DNA from: Phymatolithon calcareum
Taxonomy: Eukaryota; Rhodophyta; Florideophyceae; Hapalidiales
DNA length: 64,000 nucleotides
Reading direction: 5' to 3'
Assembly (NCBI GenBank): GCA_977006965.1
Contig: OZ345355.1
Location: forward strand, 2,852,001-2,916,000
The notes beneath the pieces were generated by a model, which was not told the origin of the DNA, did no database searches, and saw only the letters and a program-made list of their open reading frames with translations. Below are positions 43,220 through 54,004 of this stretch, piece after piece. Within the stretch, counting starts at the first letter, position 1. Every line of letters begins with the position of its first letter. Made by a program: the position numbers and the translations under genes.

Positions 43220-44372
43220 ACCGGGACTAAGAAAATTCTCCTGCCCCGACGACATGAGGACAAAAATTGAAGCGGCTATCCAAAAAGCACCAAACGGAAA
43301 GGCACCGGGCTTAGACGAGGTGAAGGCTGAAATGCTAAAAGTCAATAAACCGCTCAACGCTGAAATGCTTACAGCCTTGTGGGAAGCATGCGGGAGGTGT
43401 GGAGATCCGCCTCTGCACTGGCAGAAAGCGCTCCTCGTCCCAATACACAAAAAGGGAGGGGGGAGGGGGCACGAAGACCCCGGAAACTACCGACCGATTT
43501 CCCTGCTGAGCCACCCAAGGAAAATTACTGAGACAGCTATCAGTATGAAGCTGCGCACAGTATACTCAAACCAAAGGAATCAGCTTGGGTTCCTAAAGGG
43601 GAAGAGCACTGCACTTGCCATCCTAAGAGCTACTGAGCTACTAAAAGAGGATCAGAGATGCGGAGCAGTATTGGACCTTAAGGCTGCCTTCGACACAGTA
43701 CCGAGAGCACACTTGGTGAGCAGAATGAGACAAGTACTGCCCAAGGAGATCTGCGCAATGGCCGAGGCGTTCTTGATATCATCCTGGATAGCAATAATTG
43801 GTGATGCAAACAGAAAATGGTTTCTAGTGGACAGGGGGGTTCCGCAAGGGTCCCCTCTCAGTCCAAGCCTGGACAACATCTTCATAGATGAATTCGCCGA
43901 GCGAATGAGCCGGGCATCGAAAACCTGGGCTGAAGTTCCGGCTATCCTTTTTGCAGACGATGTTCTTCTCTCTGCGAAATCCCCCGCTGCATTGCAAGGA
44001 CTATTGGATTTAGCTATCCAAAGGGCACAAGAGCGAGAGATGACGTGGAACACAAAACAAGGGAAAAGCTAAGTCCTCGAATCAGAGGAACCATTGGGCA
44101 AGACATTCAAGCTCGCGAGCAAGGTTTTAGCACACGTTCCGGAGGTCACAAATCTTGGAGTATCCCTAGACCCCGGAGGAGTCACAGATACGCTAGTGAT
44201 GCAACGACTGAAGAAAGCAAGGACGACTGCGTACGAATTGCGTACACTGGGAGTGTTCAAGAAAGGGCTGAGTATACAGAAGTGTATTCAGATATACAAG
44301 GCGCTAGTACAGCCACGCTTGGAGTACGCAATGCACTTAACGCCCTGCACAGAAGACGTTCAACTATTGTAG
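43220..44372 (+). mobile_element. LINE group B, copy 1 (no 3' end)
   Basis: The frame 43194-44072 holds KAPNGKAPGLDEVKAEMLK, DPGNYRPISLLSHPRKI, VLDLKAAFDTVPRAHL (motif A), DRGVPQGSPLSPSLDNIF (motif B) and AILFADDVLLSAKSP (catalytic). A stop at 44070 replaces a Glu codon seen in copy 2. The next frame (44094-44372) continues the thumb (KTFKLASKVLAHVPEVTNL) and ends in unrelated DNA near 44370, so the C-terminus and tail are missing. Copy 2 at 46752 is the better reference. Confidence 0.8.
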
Positions 44373-44777
44373 TTTCCATGGTGTCTCTCAGAGAGTTCGT
44401 GCGGTATGTAGGCCCAACCTCCAAGGAATTCTCACTCCATGCGGTACTGTCTTGGTATAGTATGTGTACTCTGTCATCATTGGGTGTGTTTGGTGTTGTG
44501 AGTCCGAGGAGGATGCAACGAGCGTGATCAGGTCCCTCCCCTTTTGCAAGGCGGACAACCTCTGGAACAGATTTAGTCTCACCGGACTTTTTATACTCGC
44601 GATGCGCCCGCGTTCCCGAATATCTGCAACAATGGAAAGCGCTTCGCAAATGGCACTATAGGTGTCAAAAATAATGTCAAATCCCTGACACCTTGACGGG
44701 GTGGTGTGCATGGCATAAAATTCTGAAGGATTCACCTTGCAGTTAATGGAAGAATTCATCGAGAAAGAACGTAGCAA

Positions 44778-45770
44778 AATTCGAAATCCGAAAGTGTACG
44801 GTCTGCAGCTTTTGACCCTAGCATAGCTTTTTTTTAACGTGCTTGCAGGGCGTAAATTGGTAATCGCAGACCGTAAAAACTGGTATGCGGCTTGTAAGAA
44901 TTTTGTAGCGTTAGAAGAAGCATATAGAAGCAGTCTTCGAGTTTCAACATGATCATGTGTTTGCTAAAGGCCTCGGTCGGATGTGACCACGGACAGCAAA
45001 CCAGACAGCCTTGACACCTCATCACTTAAACGGGAAACCTGACCCGACAAAATTGAAAGAGCTTGCATTACGTCGACGATGTCGTTTGAAAGGATATAGC
45101 CTCCATTCATGGCCATTACTTGCGTAAATCGAGATCTCGTGTCTTCCTGGACAGAGATACGGTGTATGAATGCCGTACGGCGCAGAATGAGAACACTGCA
45201 CGGGAACAGGATCGCTGAAAATCGATTTTTAGTTCAGTTTGAAGCCCGACGGGCAATTTCAGATCATATTTTCTCTAGGTTCGTAAATGATTAGTTTGTC
45301 CCTATGTTTCGGCAACAAGTTTAGAATATTATGGAAAATATATACATTTCCACAGCCCTAGACTCAGATGTAACAAGTGCAGAACTTATACATACTCCGA
45401 ACGAAGCTACACATGGGAAAACAGGGATGCATTCGAAATAGTCGGAGCCGTCTCCGGTATGACGAAATACCGTTACCCCTCGCGCACTCTACTATCCACA
45501 AAAGCCCGAGGTGGTCGAGGTTGTCGGATTTACCGGTTGTCGGATCCAACGTTGAGGATCTGAAATATAACGGCTCTTCTAATGCTCGATCACGAAGTGG
45601 CCTAGATCTTCCAGACTCAACATCGGACTGCAATGGTGCTGATTCAGATTCTAAGCGCAATTTTTGTTCAAGAAATTGTAATGACATTGGAGTCGAACAA
45701 GGAATTGGCTCAGGTACCGAACTCGTTTCATTTGGTATGGACGGGTTTGCGGATGCACCAGAGGAGGTTG
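44778..45770. repeat. Dispersed repeat R1, copy 2 (empty-site copy)
   Basis: Direct copy of 647-2310 without the 658-bp insertion: at 45195 it reads AGAACACTGCACGGG through the site. See copy 1. Confidence 0.65.
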
Positions 45771-46083
45771 ACCATTCTCCGAAGATCGTCAGAAGCGAAT
45801 TAATGTCTCCTGCGATGGCTCACACCTTAGTTCTGGAAGATGGTACACGCGACAGCATGGAAGTTGAAAGAGGAGGATGAGAATTTTCAAGCTCTTCGAC
45901 TGATGTGAATAAGGGTCTGAAAAACTTGCGAGTCTTTTGGGCGTTCCTCATGACCAATGGAGGACTTAAGCTAACTGAGGAGCAATATCAGTCTGTGAAA
46001 TTTCTTGCATATGTTTTCGCGTGCACTGAAGTCTCTTCGTCGGTTCGGCCCAGAAATACCTTTAGAGGGAATAGAAAAAGTTG
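45377..46083 (+). pseudogene. R1 plus-strand frame, unknown protein, one in-frame stop
   Basis: The plus frame (IGVEQGIGSGTELVSFGMDG near its middle) is conserved in copy 1 up to where LINE C begins. Here it continues past one in-frame TGA (45878) into NLRVFWAFLMTNGGLKLTEE, which reads like a real helical protein segment and ends at 46083. It may be the first part of a transposon protein. I do not recognise the family. The minus-strand frame 45364-45687 is also open, so strand choice is an inference. Confidence 0.35.
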
Positions 46084-46736
46084 AAGCCAACGTTTGTATT
46101 TCTTTTGCAAAAGTAGGAGGTGAAATTCGTCGGACAAATCAGCTAAATGAGAAATTCAGGTAGAAAAAATAAGAGCCCGGTTGATTCTATAAGCAAGTTG
46201 TTGAGGCCACAAAGGCGAGTAGATTGAAATGAGGGTTAAACGCGCTTCGCAGAGTACCGGGTAGTAAGTGCGGTAAAGTCACAACGATGCTGGCCAAGGT
46301 GGCGAAAGATGTCTCCACAAGCGCAGGGAGGGAGTCAAAAAGCCGCCTGTGCAAACTGCAGCTACGGAGCTGCGCAAATAACTGTCAGCGCCGCTGTGGG
46401 CGGGCCTAATTGTGGTGGAGGGAGACACCGTACGACTACTGCGGGAAAATGGCAATTGTAAAGGGCGCAGCGGTGGCCATATGAGGCGGTAATCGGAGTT
46501 GGAGATAGGGTTTCTCAAGCAAGCCGGCAATACATGGTCGCGGTGTTCTTTTACACGTGTCAAAAGTTCAGGAGACCTCTAGTTGGGACCGGCCAGGCCC
46601 GGGAGGTCCGCACGGCGCTACCATTTCGTGGAAAATGAAGATTCACTGTCATATAAACATAACACCCAGGTGCTGCTTCATAAATGCTCGAAAAATCAAG
46701 TAGCCGAACCAGAGGGCGTTTCTGTAGCTATTTGAC
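46084..46736. other. No recognised gene; target region of LINE B
   Basis: Nothing recognisable. The last bases are the 5' flank of the LINE group B insertion. Confidence 0.3.
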
Positions 46737-46754
46737 ACCGTCGCCGCCGAACTA

Positions 46755-48134
46755 TTGAAAGGCCAACAAAGGTGCGTAGTAGTACTGGACCTCAAGGCAA
46801 CATACGACACTGTCCCAAGAAAACATCTGGTGGCCAGAATGAGACAGGTACTGCCACCAAAGCTATGCGCTATGACGGAATCATTCTTGACACCGTCCTG
46901 GGTGTCAACCATCGGAGATACTGATAAGAACTGGTTTCTGGTGGACAGAGGAGTACCACAGGGGTCCCCTCTCAGTTCAAGTCTTTACAACATCTTCATG
47001 GACGAGTTTGCGGAACGCATGGGAGAAGTGCCCAGAGATTGGGCCGACGTTCCTTCAATCCTCTTCGCAGACGACGTAATTCTTCTAGCGAAATCACCTT
47101 CCGCTCTGCAGGGATTGCTAGACAAAGCCACTCAATGGGCCCAAGAACGAGGGATGACATGGAACACGAAACAAGGAAAAAGCGAGATACTTGAATCGGA
47201 TGAGACAGCGGGCGTGACATTCAAGCTGGCTAATAAGGCCCTCGCACATGTCGCGGAAGTCACCTACCTCGGAGTATCCCTAGGACCAGAGGGGGTTACA
47301 GATACACTGATGTTGCAACGCCTCAAGAAGGCTAGGATCGCTCTGTACGAGCTCCGTGCACTAGGGGTATTCAAGAAGGGAATTGGCATACATAAATGCA
47401 TCCAAGTATACAAGGCATTAATCCAGCCACGCTGGGAGTACGCTATGCACTTAACACCGTGGACAGAAAATGTCCAGAGCGCGGTCAAGGAAGTGGAACA
47501 AACGTTTTTCAGACAAGTCTTCGGGCCACTGGCACGAGGAAAGACGGATAGACTTCGCCTAATATGTCGAATCCAAGCTGCTTCCCATCGACGGGAAATA
47601 CTAGCTTTCAAGATGCTGAGAAGGACCATAGCGAAGAAAGAAAAGTTTCTGATGCAACCACCAGAGAGAAGAAATTCAGAAGAGCTTCAAGCCACAAGTA
47701 ACGACATCACATCGATGGAAACCAGAGAACCGTTTGATGAAGCGGTGAAGCACATAATAGAGAACCAATCTGCAGAAGAACTCCGATCAGCATTCCTGAA
47801 AAAGGAAGGAGAGAGCCTGGAATCGAAGAGAAAGAGGAAAATTCCGTACGACAAGACAAGAGAACTCCCCGCAATACTCAAATTTCCACAACTGAAACAC
47901 AGGCAACTGGCGGTTCAGTACGCCTTTGGAAGATTTCCCCAAGTGTCTACCACACTGATGGCAGATAGATTCGGAAACAAAGTCAGACAGCACATGGAGA
48001 CCCTGGATCGCAACTTGTCGGTCTATGAACTCAAGGAAGACGACAGAGCGGCAACTGAGAAGGCATTAGATGACCTTTTGCTCTTCAGCAAAAGTATCAT
48101 CGATAGTATGCAGCATGAAGAAGACCTGTACTGA
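46755..48134 (+). CDS. LINE group B reverse transcriptase, C-terminal 459 codons
   Basis: One intact frame starts just after the TSD with the end of the finger domain. It runs through motif A (VLDLKATYDTVPRKHL), motif B (DRGVPQGSPLSSSLYNIFMD), the catalytic box (SILFADDVILLAKSP) and the thumb (WNTKQGKSEILES). The C-terminal region carries RKRKIPYDKTRELPAIL and FGNKVRQHMETLDRN. It stops at 48134. The first third of ORF2, including the endonuclease, is absent because of 5' truncation, so the product would be inactive. There is no authentic start codon; the frame is open only because it was truncated in frame. Group C shares the C-terminal KIPYDK motif. Confidence 0.88.
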   Translation: MKGQQRCVVVLDLKATYDTVPRKHLVARMRQVLPPKLCAMTESFLTPSWVSTIGDTDKNWFLVDRGVPQGSPLSSSLYNIFMDEFAERMGEVPRDWADVPSILFADDVILLAKSPSALQGLLDKATQWAQERGMTWNTKQGKSEILESDETAGVTFKLANKALAHVAEVTYLGVSLGPEGVTDTLMLQRLKKARIALYELRALGVFKKGIGIHKCIQVYKALIQPRWEYAMHLTPWTENVQSAVKEVEQTFFRQVFGPLARGKTDRLRLICRIQAASHRREILAFKMLRRTIAKKEKFLMQPPERRNSEELQATSNDITSMETREPFDEAVKHIIENQSAEELRSAFLKKEGESLESKRKRKIPYDKTRELPAILKFPQLKHRQLAVQYAFGRFPQVSTTLMADRFGNKVRQHMETLDRNLSVYELKEDDRAATEKALDDLLLFSKSIIDSMQHEEDLY

Positions 48135-48257
48135 AAGAAGAAGCGGCGCCTCGAAACTGTTAGGAAGAGCAATCAAAACAACCGAACACATGCTAGGGCC
48201 CCAGATAGAATGCCAGACATAAGAGTAGAGCCGCCCTAGCGAGGGCAGCACCTGAGG

Positions 48258-48293
48258 AAGCCCTGCCCGTATATTCGTATGACTGCGGGGCTT
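48258..48293 (+). promoter_or_regulatory. LINE B 3' stem-loop
   Basis: AAGCCCTGC (48258-48266) can pair with GCGGGGCTT (48285-48293), with one G-T pair and an 18-base loop. It is followed by TTAAAA, TTGCAATA and the A tail. The stem is kept in the truncated copies at 8145 and 20706. In many LINEs such a hairpin is what the reverse transcriptase recognises; that role is inferred here. Confidence 0.6.
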
Positions 48294-48333
48294 TAAAAAA
48301 AATTGCAATAAAAAAAAAACCGTCGCCGCCGAA

Positions 48334-49530
48334 ATTTTCCCACCGGCGGTCAACACTGATCGACACTGCATGTTGTGTATAAAAAACTCTATCCGGCGGT
48401 TGATGGCGACTGCCGCTCTGATACAGTACTCTCATCCTCGACGTGGTCATGTCGAGACAATCGGTGATAAGTACACAGGTGATCAAGCTGGAAGTCGAGA
48501 TGGATTCTTCTATTAGAACGTGCTTATTTCGCGAAATTCAATTGAGCTGGACTAGACACGGTAACTAACTGTTTTCGATTGATATCATTATACCATTATG
48601 TTTTCACAGGTCCTGCAGGAGCAAGTCGTGAGGATCACGGATCGGCGGCAGTATTCCGACGCACGAGGTACGACATTATGCATTGTCCTCTTCCACAATG
48701 ATATATCTTTGAATACCTTCTGTACTGAACCTCCTCCTTTTTTGCATCAGGGCGTCGTCAATAAGGTAATTGGCGATCTTTACGGATGTCTATCATTTCC
48801 CCATACGTTCACAGTTCACACCGAGTCTTCTAGATGTTTGCGCACAGATTTATGATGTCGAAGGGTACCAGCTGATCCCTGGTTCCAACTTACCGAACTC
48901 GAAGTTGGTAGCGCAATCTTTTTTGTCGTATTTAGTTCAGTTCACTGCTACAGTATTAGATTAGGTGTGCGCCATTGCCACCTAAGTGTTCTACGGGTGC
49001 AGATGTAATAAAAAATCCTTGTCCTGTATAGCTCTTCACTTTTTATCCTGTCGAATAGGGATTCCTAAGCCTTGCAATTGAACACCGAAACAGGTGTCTA
49101 CCAACATTATATGTTCATAATCGGTAGAACAAAAGCTCTGGATGTGGACTTTCCAAGGCCTCGATCCGAGCTTTCCTACCTCTCGCCACAACACTTTACA
49201 CCTGGAAGTTGCTTCTCTCAGGAGTAGATTATGAGTTTTAGCTCCAGGGCTGAAGCGAGCTCTTGGATAAGAGATGTGGAAGTTATGCATACAACGATTT
49301 CTAAGAGGAAAGAGGCTACTTTCATAGTTCAATTCCAAAGCTTGATGCCCTCATAAGCGAGCTCTCGTTGAGAGCTTCACCACGTCGAGCCCAAGACGAA
49401 ATATGACAACTCATTAAGTCCTCGCCCTTTAAGCTTGCAAGTCCTTCCTTTGTCATATCAATAGTTCACATCCAATAGCTTTTCAGCTCTCTGCCTCGAG
49501 CTTTTTCTCACAGTTTGCGCCTCCAGTGCA
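48334..49530. other. No assured gene; possible small multi-exon gene
   Basis: A TATAAAAA box near 48377 lies about 70 bp before an ATG at 48449. GT...AG pairs follow (TTTTCACAG near 48610, GCATCAG near 48750), but no splice choice gives a convincing protein. The rest shows nothing recognisable. Confidence 0.2.
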
Positions 49531-49532
49531 AG

Positions 49533-49706
49533 CGATGGACAAATTAATGATGCTAGAAAGCGAGATGCAAGAGGAGATGATGGTGTAATGATGGAGGCGA
49601 TGCTGTAGTCTTCCCTGGAAAGGTTACAGCGCAATGCGAAGCTGCTCTGGTGTCGGCGTGCGCCGGCGTTGAAGGCTTCTAAAATAAAAACCTACAATTT
49701 CCCCCA
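49533..49706 (+). mobile_element. LINE group A 3' end, truncated copy
   Basis: The plus strand ends a frame with MDKLMMLESEMQEEMMV (stop near 49588). It continues with AAGCTGCTCTGGTGTCGGCG and GGCTTCTAAAATAAAAACCT, the group A tail. Confidence 0.65.
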
Positions 49707-49707
49707 A

Positions 49708-49930
49708 CGTAGCCGCAGTCCCCTTTGCGGACGACGTGCTCCTATCGGTAAAGTCATCAGCTGAACTAAGAGACTGCTAACTATTGCATCAAAATGAGCA
49801 AGGGACAGACGGATAACTTTGAGCACAAAGGCCGGGAAGAGCGAACTTCTTCTCTCAGGGAGCTCAACGTTATACATTTTCAAGCTTGCAAGCAAAATGT
49901 TGGCAAAGGTCAAAGAAGTCTCCAATTTTC
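49708..49930 (+). mobile_element. LINE group D reverse transcriptase scrap
   Basis: The plus strand reads FADDVLLSVKSSAEL near 49725-49770. After indels it shows pieces matching KAGKSELLLS and FKLASKMLAKVKEVSN. It corresponds to the same region in the group D copy at 55040-56292. Confidence 0.6.
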
Positions 49931-50007
49931 TGCCAGGCTTGATTCAAATGAACGCTCTGCATCAAAAGTGCTCTGACTTGCTCTCGCGACATCATTTTGT
50001 AACGAAC

Positions 50008-50400
50008 CGGGATGTTGCTAAATTCGACCAAGGCGCTCCGGAGCAGATAAGATTGTGGACATCAGTAAGCCCGCCGCGTGGATCGCCGCGCGGCACGACA
50101 GACTCGGGAAGTCGGTAAACTCGCCCATGGCGCCTCGACGCAGAGACGACTAGAGACGTCGCAAACTCCACTGCGCGGATCGGCGGGCAGGCCGAGCGAG
50201 AGTAAGTCCCAAAGCGATGCACGACAAGGACGACCCAGGATGTCGCTAAACTCGCCCAAGACGCCCCGGCGCGAACAAGACTGAGGACGTCAGTAACCCC
50301 CCCCCCGTATGGATCGCTGCGCGGCACGACGGACCCGGGAAGTCGTTAAACTCACCGATGGCGCTTCGGCGCAGAAAGGACTCGGGACGCCGCAAACTTC
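50008..50400. repeat. Tandem array, ~100-128-bp monomers in 228-bp dimers
   Basis: Four related monomers begin near 50008, 50107, 50235 and 50337, each with a GTCG.TAAACTCGCCCA..GCGC core. Monomers 1 and 3 are more alike, as are 2 and 4; the dimer period is 228 bp (GATGT.GCTA at 50011 and 50239). The array is GC-rich and contains a C run near 50297. It resembles a small satellite. No gene is involved. Confidence 0.65.
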
Positions 50401-50559
50401 CATGTGCGTACCGTGGCTCGTCAAGAGACGGTATACTCTGCGTGGCAATAGAAGCGATATGACTTTCCCTCTCGAGATCTCCTCTGTGAGATCAGAGGTA
50501 TGTTTTGGAGTTTTGCTGACAATCCCACTTTTAGCGAAATGGAGCTTTTGGGTTTCAAT

Positions 50560-50660
50560 TGAGTCATCGTGGCTCACCAGAAGTGTTGCCCCTAGCATCA
50601 GCAGTTGCGTTGGTAACACTAAAATAAAAATTTCCTCTTCTTCTTCTACATCATTTTGTG
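50560..50660 (+). mobile_element. LINE group F-type 3' tail, short copy
   Basis: GCATCAGCAGTTGCGTTGGTAACACTAAAATAAAAAT followed by CTTCTTCTTC resembles the tails at 54690-54815 and 63815-63835. Only the tail is present. Confidence 0.4.
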
Positions 50661-50962
50661 CCAACGCGGAGTTTTATAGTATCGATAGTATCGATGGGCA
50701 GATGGAACTATACTTGAAGATTTCGTTGTCTATTTAGCACCGGAGAGGCTTATTACAGCGTTCAGTCTTGTTGCCTTCGTTTCTAATTCGTGTTCTTGGG
50801 GCAGATCTCCTGGATCAACCTGGCTTCTTCTTGTTCTGAGTGTTCTAATGTGAAATAACACAGCTCCACGCAATATGAAGCATTTTCGCATCCATCTGAG
50901 GCCCCACTACATTTAATGCTTCACAAAAATATGATCGCTCTTTTGCGCGCGATTAGATTATC

Positions 50963-51256
50963 GTAATTAAATGGATTTATTGAGAAGGTACCATGTGCCC
51001 CAACTGGAGGAAAGTCGGTACCTTTCTAGGCATATTCTACTAGCATTGAAAATTTTCAGCTTTCTTAATCGGAATTACATAGAATCACGTCAATGGCTCT
51101 AGACACGTCAATCTCTTCTGCCGGGGTCCATGTAGGCTTCTTCAGGATTTTACTGAGTGTTCTAACTGCCCATGCTGCTTGACTACCAATTTCTCCAATT
51201 ATCTTCGATGGCTTTCTCGGAAAATGGTCAACAAACCACCTTGCGCAAAGAATTCT
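50963..51256 (-). mobile_element. LINE group E, 294-bp 5'-truncated copy with TSD
   Basis: It matches the 3' end of the copy at 3170-4726 without the 498-bp insertion. TSDs CGATTAGATTATC (50950-50962) and CGATTAGAATATC (51257-51269) differ at one base. Only the last ~60 codons and the 3' UTR are present. Confidence 0.75.
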
Positions 51257-51269
51257 CGATTAGAATATC

Positions 51270-52253
51270 TGGTGCTCTATGCGTCTCGTGGAAGACGCGC
51301 TCGACCTAAATGTACATCCCGCTCATAATATTGCGAGCACTGTTAAAAATATAGAATAGCTAGGCTTTCGAAATGCAACTGGCCTCAGAACACATATCAA
51401 TACACCAAAACGATCATTCGCCATCCGACAAAAACGTTAAAAAAGGACAAAATTTCTCAAAGTTTGGTCAATTAGGATCTAGAATCTATCTTGACCCTCA
51501 TCGGCAATTGACCATCAGGACATGTTCGACGGGACTGAGCACTTGATGAGTTGTATTTCTTCCTTTGTTGCACAGCTTTCAAGATTATCAGGATTATAGG
51601 AGACTGGATACTATGGATACGCTAAAATCGGTCGTGCCAGGCGGAGATGGTCACGGCTCAAAACCCTTCTTGAAGCATTGCGTTTACTTCATATGCTCTC
51701 TATCTTTGGAGACTTCCCGGTACCAGAAGTGCAAGCTACGCCTCCGACTCCCCAACAAAACTAGAGAGTGGAAAAAGGCATCACCTCCAAGCGTAACGAA
51801 GGGTAGCCCTATTAGTGAAAGACGCAGATTATGTAAGCTTTACATAATTCAGAGTCAAAACGGAAATCGGGCATATGTACCAAGCCAATTACAAATAGCG
51901 TCAAGGATAAGATTTAGGCTTTGTCCTAGATGAAATTGGCAAGGCTTAGCGCTTGACACACCTGCCTTGCTCCCATATTCGAATGACTGTGTGGCATTTA
52001 AATAAACTTCAATTGAGCAGAAAAAACTTGCCGCAAGTGGTAGACAAGGAAAACATATTGAGCACCGTGCTCACTTTCCATATTGGTCACCGCAGAGTTC
52101 CAGAATTGTTTTGCTACCACAAAAAACGTACAAAAGAACCACACAAGAAATCTATATAATTGAAGATCGCAGTTTGTGCTGAAAACCAGACATCTCACTA
52201 CTCTAACACGATAGTGATCCAACTTTTCAACGTGGTTTGCGTTTTTTCTCCAT
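51270..52253. other. No recognised gene; weak LINE B-like tail
   Basis: Near 51935-52015, CTTGCTCCCATATTCGAATG and GTGTGGCATTTAAATAAACT resemble a diverged group B tail. The frame 51565-51933 has no known motif. Confidence 0.3.
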
Positions 52254-52898
52254 CTATAGTTCCTCGTCGCCCACCGCAGAGCTTGGTCGCGGTAGCAAAA
52301 TACGATCAGGCTTCTTTCCGTGCACATACCCATCCCACTCTTCGTCACAAGCCCCGAACTTGTCAACATTCTTCGGCTCCAGCTGAAGAGTAAGCGCTTG
52401 AATCCTACTTTCGGCCGCATCTGCTTCCCGGGTAACAACTGCCTCTGTAACAAGAACAGAAGCCGAAACGTCCCTCATAGCTGCCTTTGTTGCCTGCATC
52501 TGTTTGCGCACACTTTCTCCGGCAGAATTGGATAGACTGAGGTACTCCAGAGACTCGTCATGACCCTTTCGAATCGGCTCCTCATCCATTCCGGTCTTCC
52601 ACTCGTCTCGAAGCTCTCTACTGTTGTATTATGTGTCTTCCAGTCGCTTCGCCGCATCTTTCCACGCTAGGGTAAGTAATTCCAACGCCATGGCCTCCAT
52701 ACGCAGCTTCTGGATGCAGGCTTCTGCCGCTGCAATCACGGCGGTTGCATTGAAAGCCATTCTAGTCACTTTGAGAAGCGAGCATGACGCAATGGCTTCG
52801 TTGAGCAGCGCGTTCGCAGCAGAATGAATCTGAACTGCGGCCTTCTCAAGTTCCATCTTTGAGGGAAGCCGTTGGTGGCTTGGGTGCTGGTTCAACAT
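52254..52898 (-). CDS. Helical protein of 214 codons with one in-frame stop
   Basis: The minus strand has an ATG at 52898 (MLNQHPSHQRLPSKMELEKA) and 89 codons to a TAA at 52629-52631. The same frame then runs on without break through 13 codons to 52589 and on to a stop at 52254. The first part is alanine-rich and helical (AANALLNEAIASCSLLKVTR, IAAAEACIQKLRMEAMALEL). The second is also helical (VRKQMQATKAAMRDVSASVL, EADAAESRIQALTLQLEP), consistent with one coiled-coil protein. A single base change would explain the stop, or the 89-residue form may be the product. No family recognised. It lies in the gene-bearing right part of the window. Confidence 0.45.
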
Positions 52899-53802
52899 TG
52901 TCGCAGGTGAAGGCGGAAGGATTATTTATAGTGAAAAATTCGGGCCCAAGCAGATATGCGATTCCCGCGGTGGTATACATTTGTAAATTCATCCGTTCGT
53001 GAGCTCATCCAGGGAATTTAAAAAGACTTTCTATTCATTGCTCTTTTGTGCATTCTTAACAGATTGCTGTAGAGAAGCCCCGAGATCCAGCTGGTTTTCC
53101 TTTGGTAAATGAATTTGCCGCAACTTCTGTTCTTAAATTTGGAGCCTCGCAGGAAAATTCCGACATCTACTTAGTTGCGAACACCTTGTTAGGAGCTTGC
53201 ACCTCCAAATGCTTGATGAATACTTGTCGCATCAGATGCCTTTTAATAGCTGGGTTCCTCCTCTGACAAATTCCCGTTCTGCTTTAGCCACTGGTCAACG
53301 AAAATGAATGGACGGAGACGCCGGAGGAATGAGGAGATCAGCGGTGTCACGTGCAAATACCGTTGACCGAATTTTTGTTGCTCTTTCCACATGATATTGC
53401 TTTTGTTCTTCGTATTGTTCAGAGCACTGACATTACAGCCGTTTAGTTGATTTCGGAGCGCAATTGCCACTTCACCATGGTTTTCCTCATCGGTGGCACC
53501 TTTTGCCAATTGCGTTCCGAGGGCCGTTCATTTCATTGCTAATGGCTCTAATGCGTGGGATATAAAATTCGCTCTGTCCTCCATTCCTCTTTATAAATCA
53601 TGTACTGTTCATGCGACGCGCTGGAAATGAGGATCGAGATTTTTGCTGTGCTTTGGAACGTCGCTGTAGAGATTATGTACTGGAGTGCTCTGATTACAAG
53701 AATTTCTGAATTTGGAACCTTCTATGGAGAATCCGAAAAGCGAACGTCTGCAGTGATCGGGGAAAGAGAAAGTAGGTGGTGCGCATCTTCGAGAAGAATT
53801 CA
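52899..53802. other. No recognised gene
   Basis: The frame at 53243-53509 (minus) has no ATG and no family features. Nothing else was seen. Confidence 0.25.
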
Positions 53803-53814
53803 GAGTCTGGAAAT

Positions 53815-54004
53815 GTATGTATGTACGTAAACTGCTTTCTGCCCGATGAGGCTCGCAAAGCAGTGCTTAATGCTGCAGTAACTTGTACGGAGATTACGAC
53901 AGGGCGTTATTTCTGCTAAGCAATTAGGAAAGCACTCCTTCTCTGACTGCCGCTCGAGATACGATTCGATACCACCCGGAGCAAACGCGGTGGTTCCACG
54001 ATCC
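53815..54004. mobile_element. SINE-like repeat, copy 3, 190 bp with TSD
   Basis: A perfect 12-bp duplication GAGTCTGGAAAT lies at 53803-53814 and 54005-54016. One edge is (GTAT)n. The other part contains AGCAATTAGGAAAGCACTCC and ACGATTCGATACC, which loosely resemble tRNA D-arm and T-arm words, but no cloverleaf could be drawn. There is no coding potential. Insertion by LINE machinery is likely from the TSD length. Confidence 0.7.

Larger units (their letters stand above)
46752..48318 (+). mobile_element. LINE group B, copy 2, with 15-bp TSD
   Basis: A perfect 15-bp duplication ACCGTCGCCGCCGAA lies at 46737-46751 and 48319-48333. The 1567-bp insert is truncated at its 5' end inside the reverse transcriptase and ends in ATTGCAATAAAAAAAAA. 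A 3' stem-loop precedes the tail. It is the best-preserved LINE insertion in the window and probably recent. Confidence 0.92.

Noticed and set aside
48449-48965. Possible small gene with three introns behind a TATAAAAA box
   Set aside because: GT...AG pairs exist, but every combination tried led to an early stop, the donors are poor and no branch site is clear.
53905-53990. tRNA gene inside the SINE-like repeat
   Set aside because: D-arm and T-arm-like words are present, but acceptor and T stems do not pair and no anticodon arm forms.
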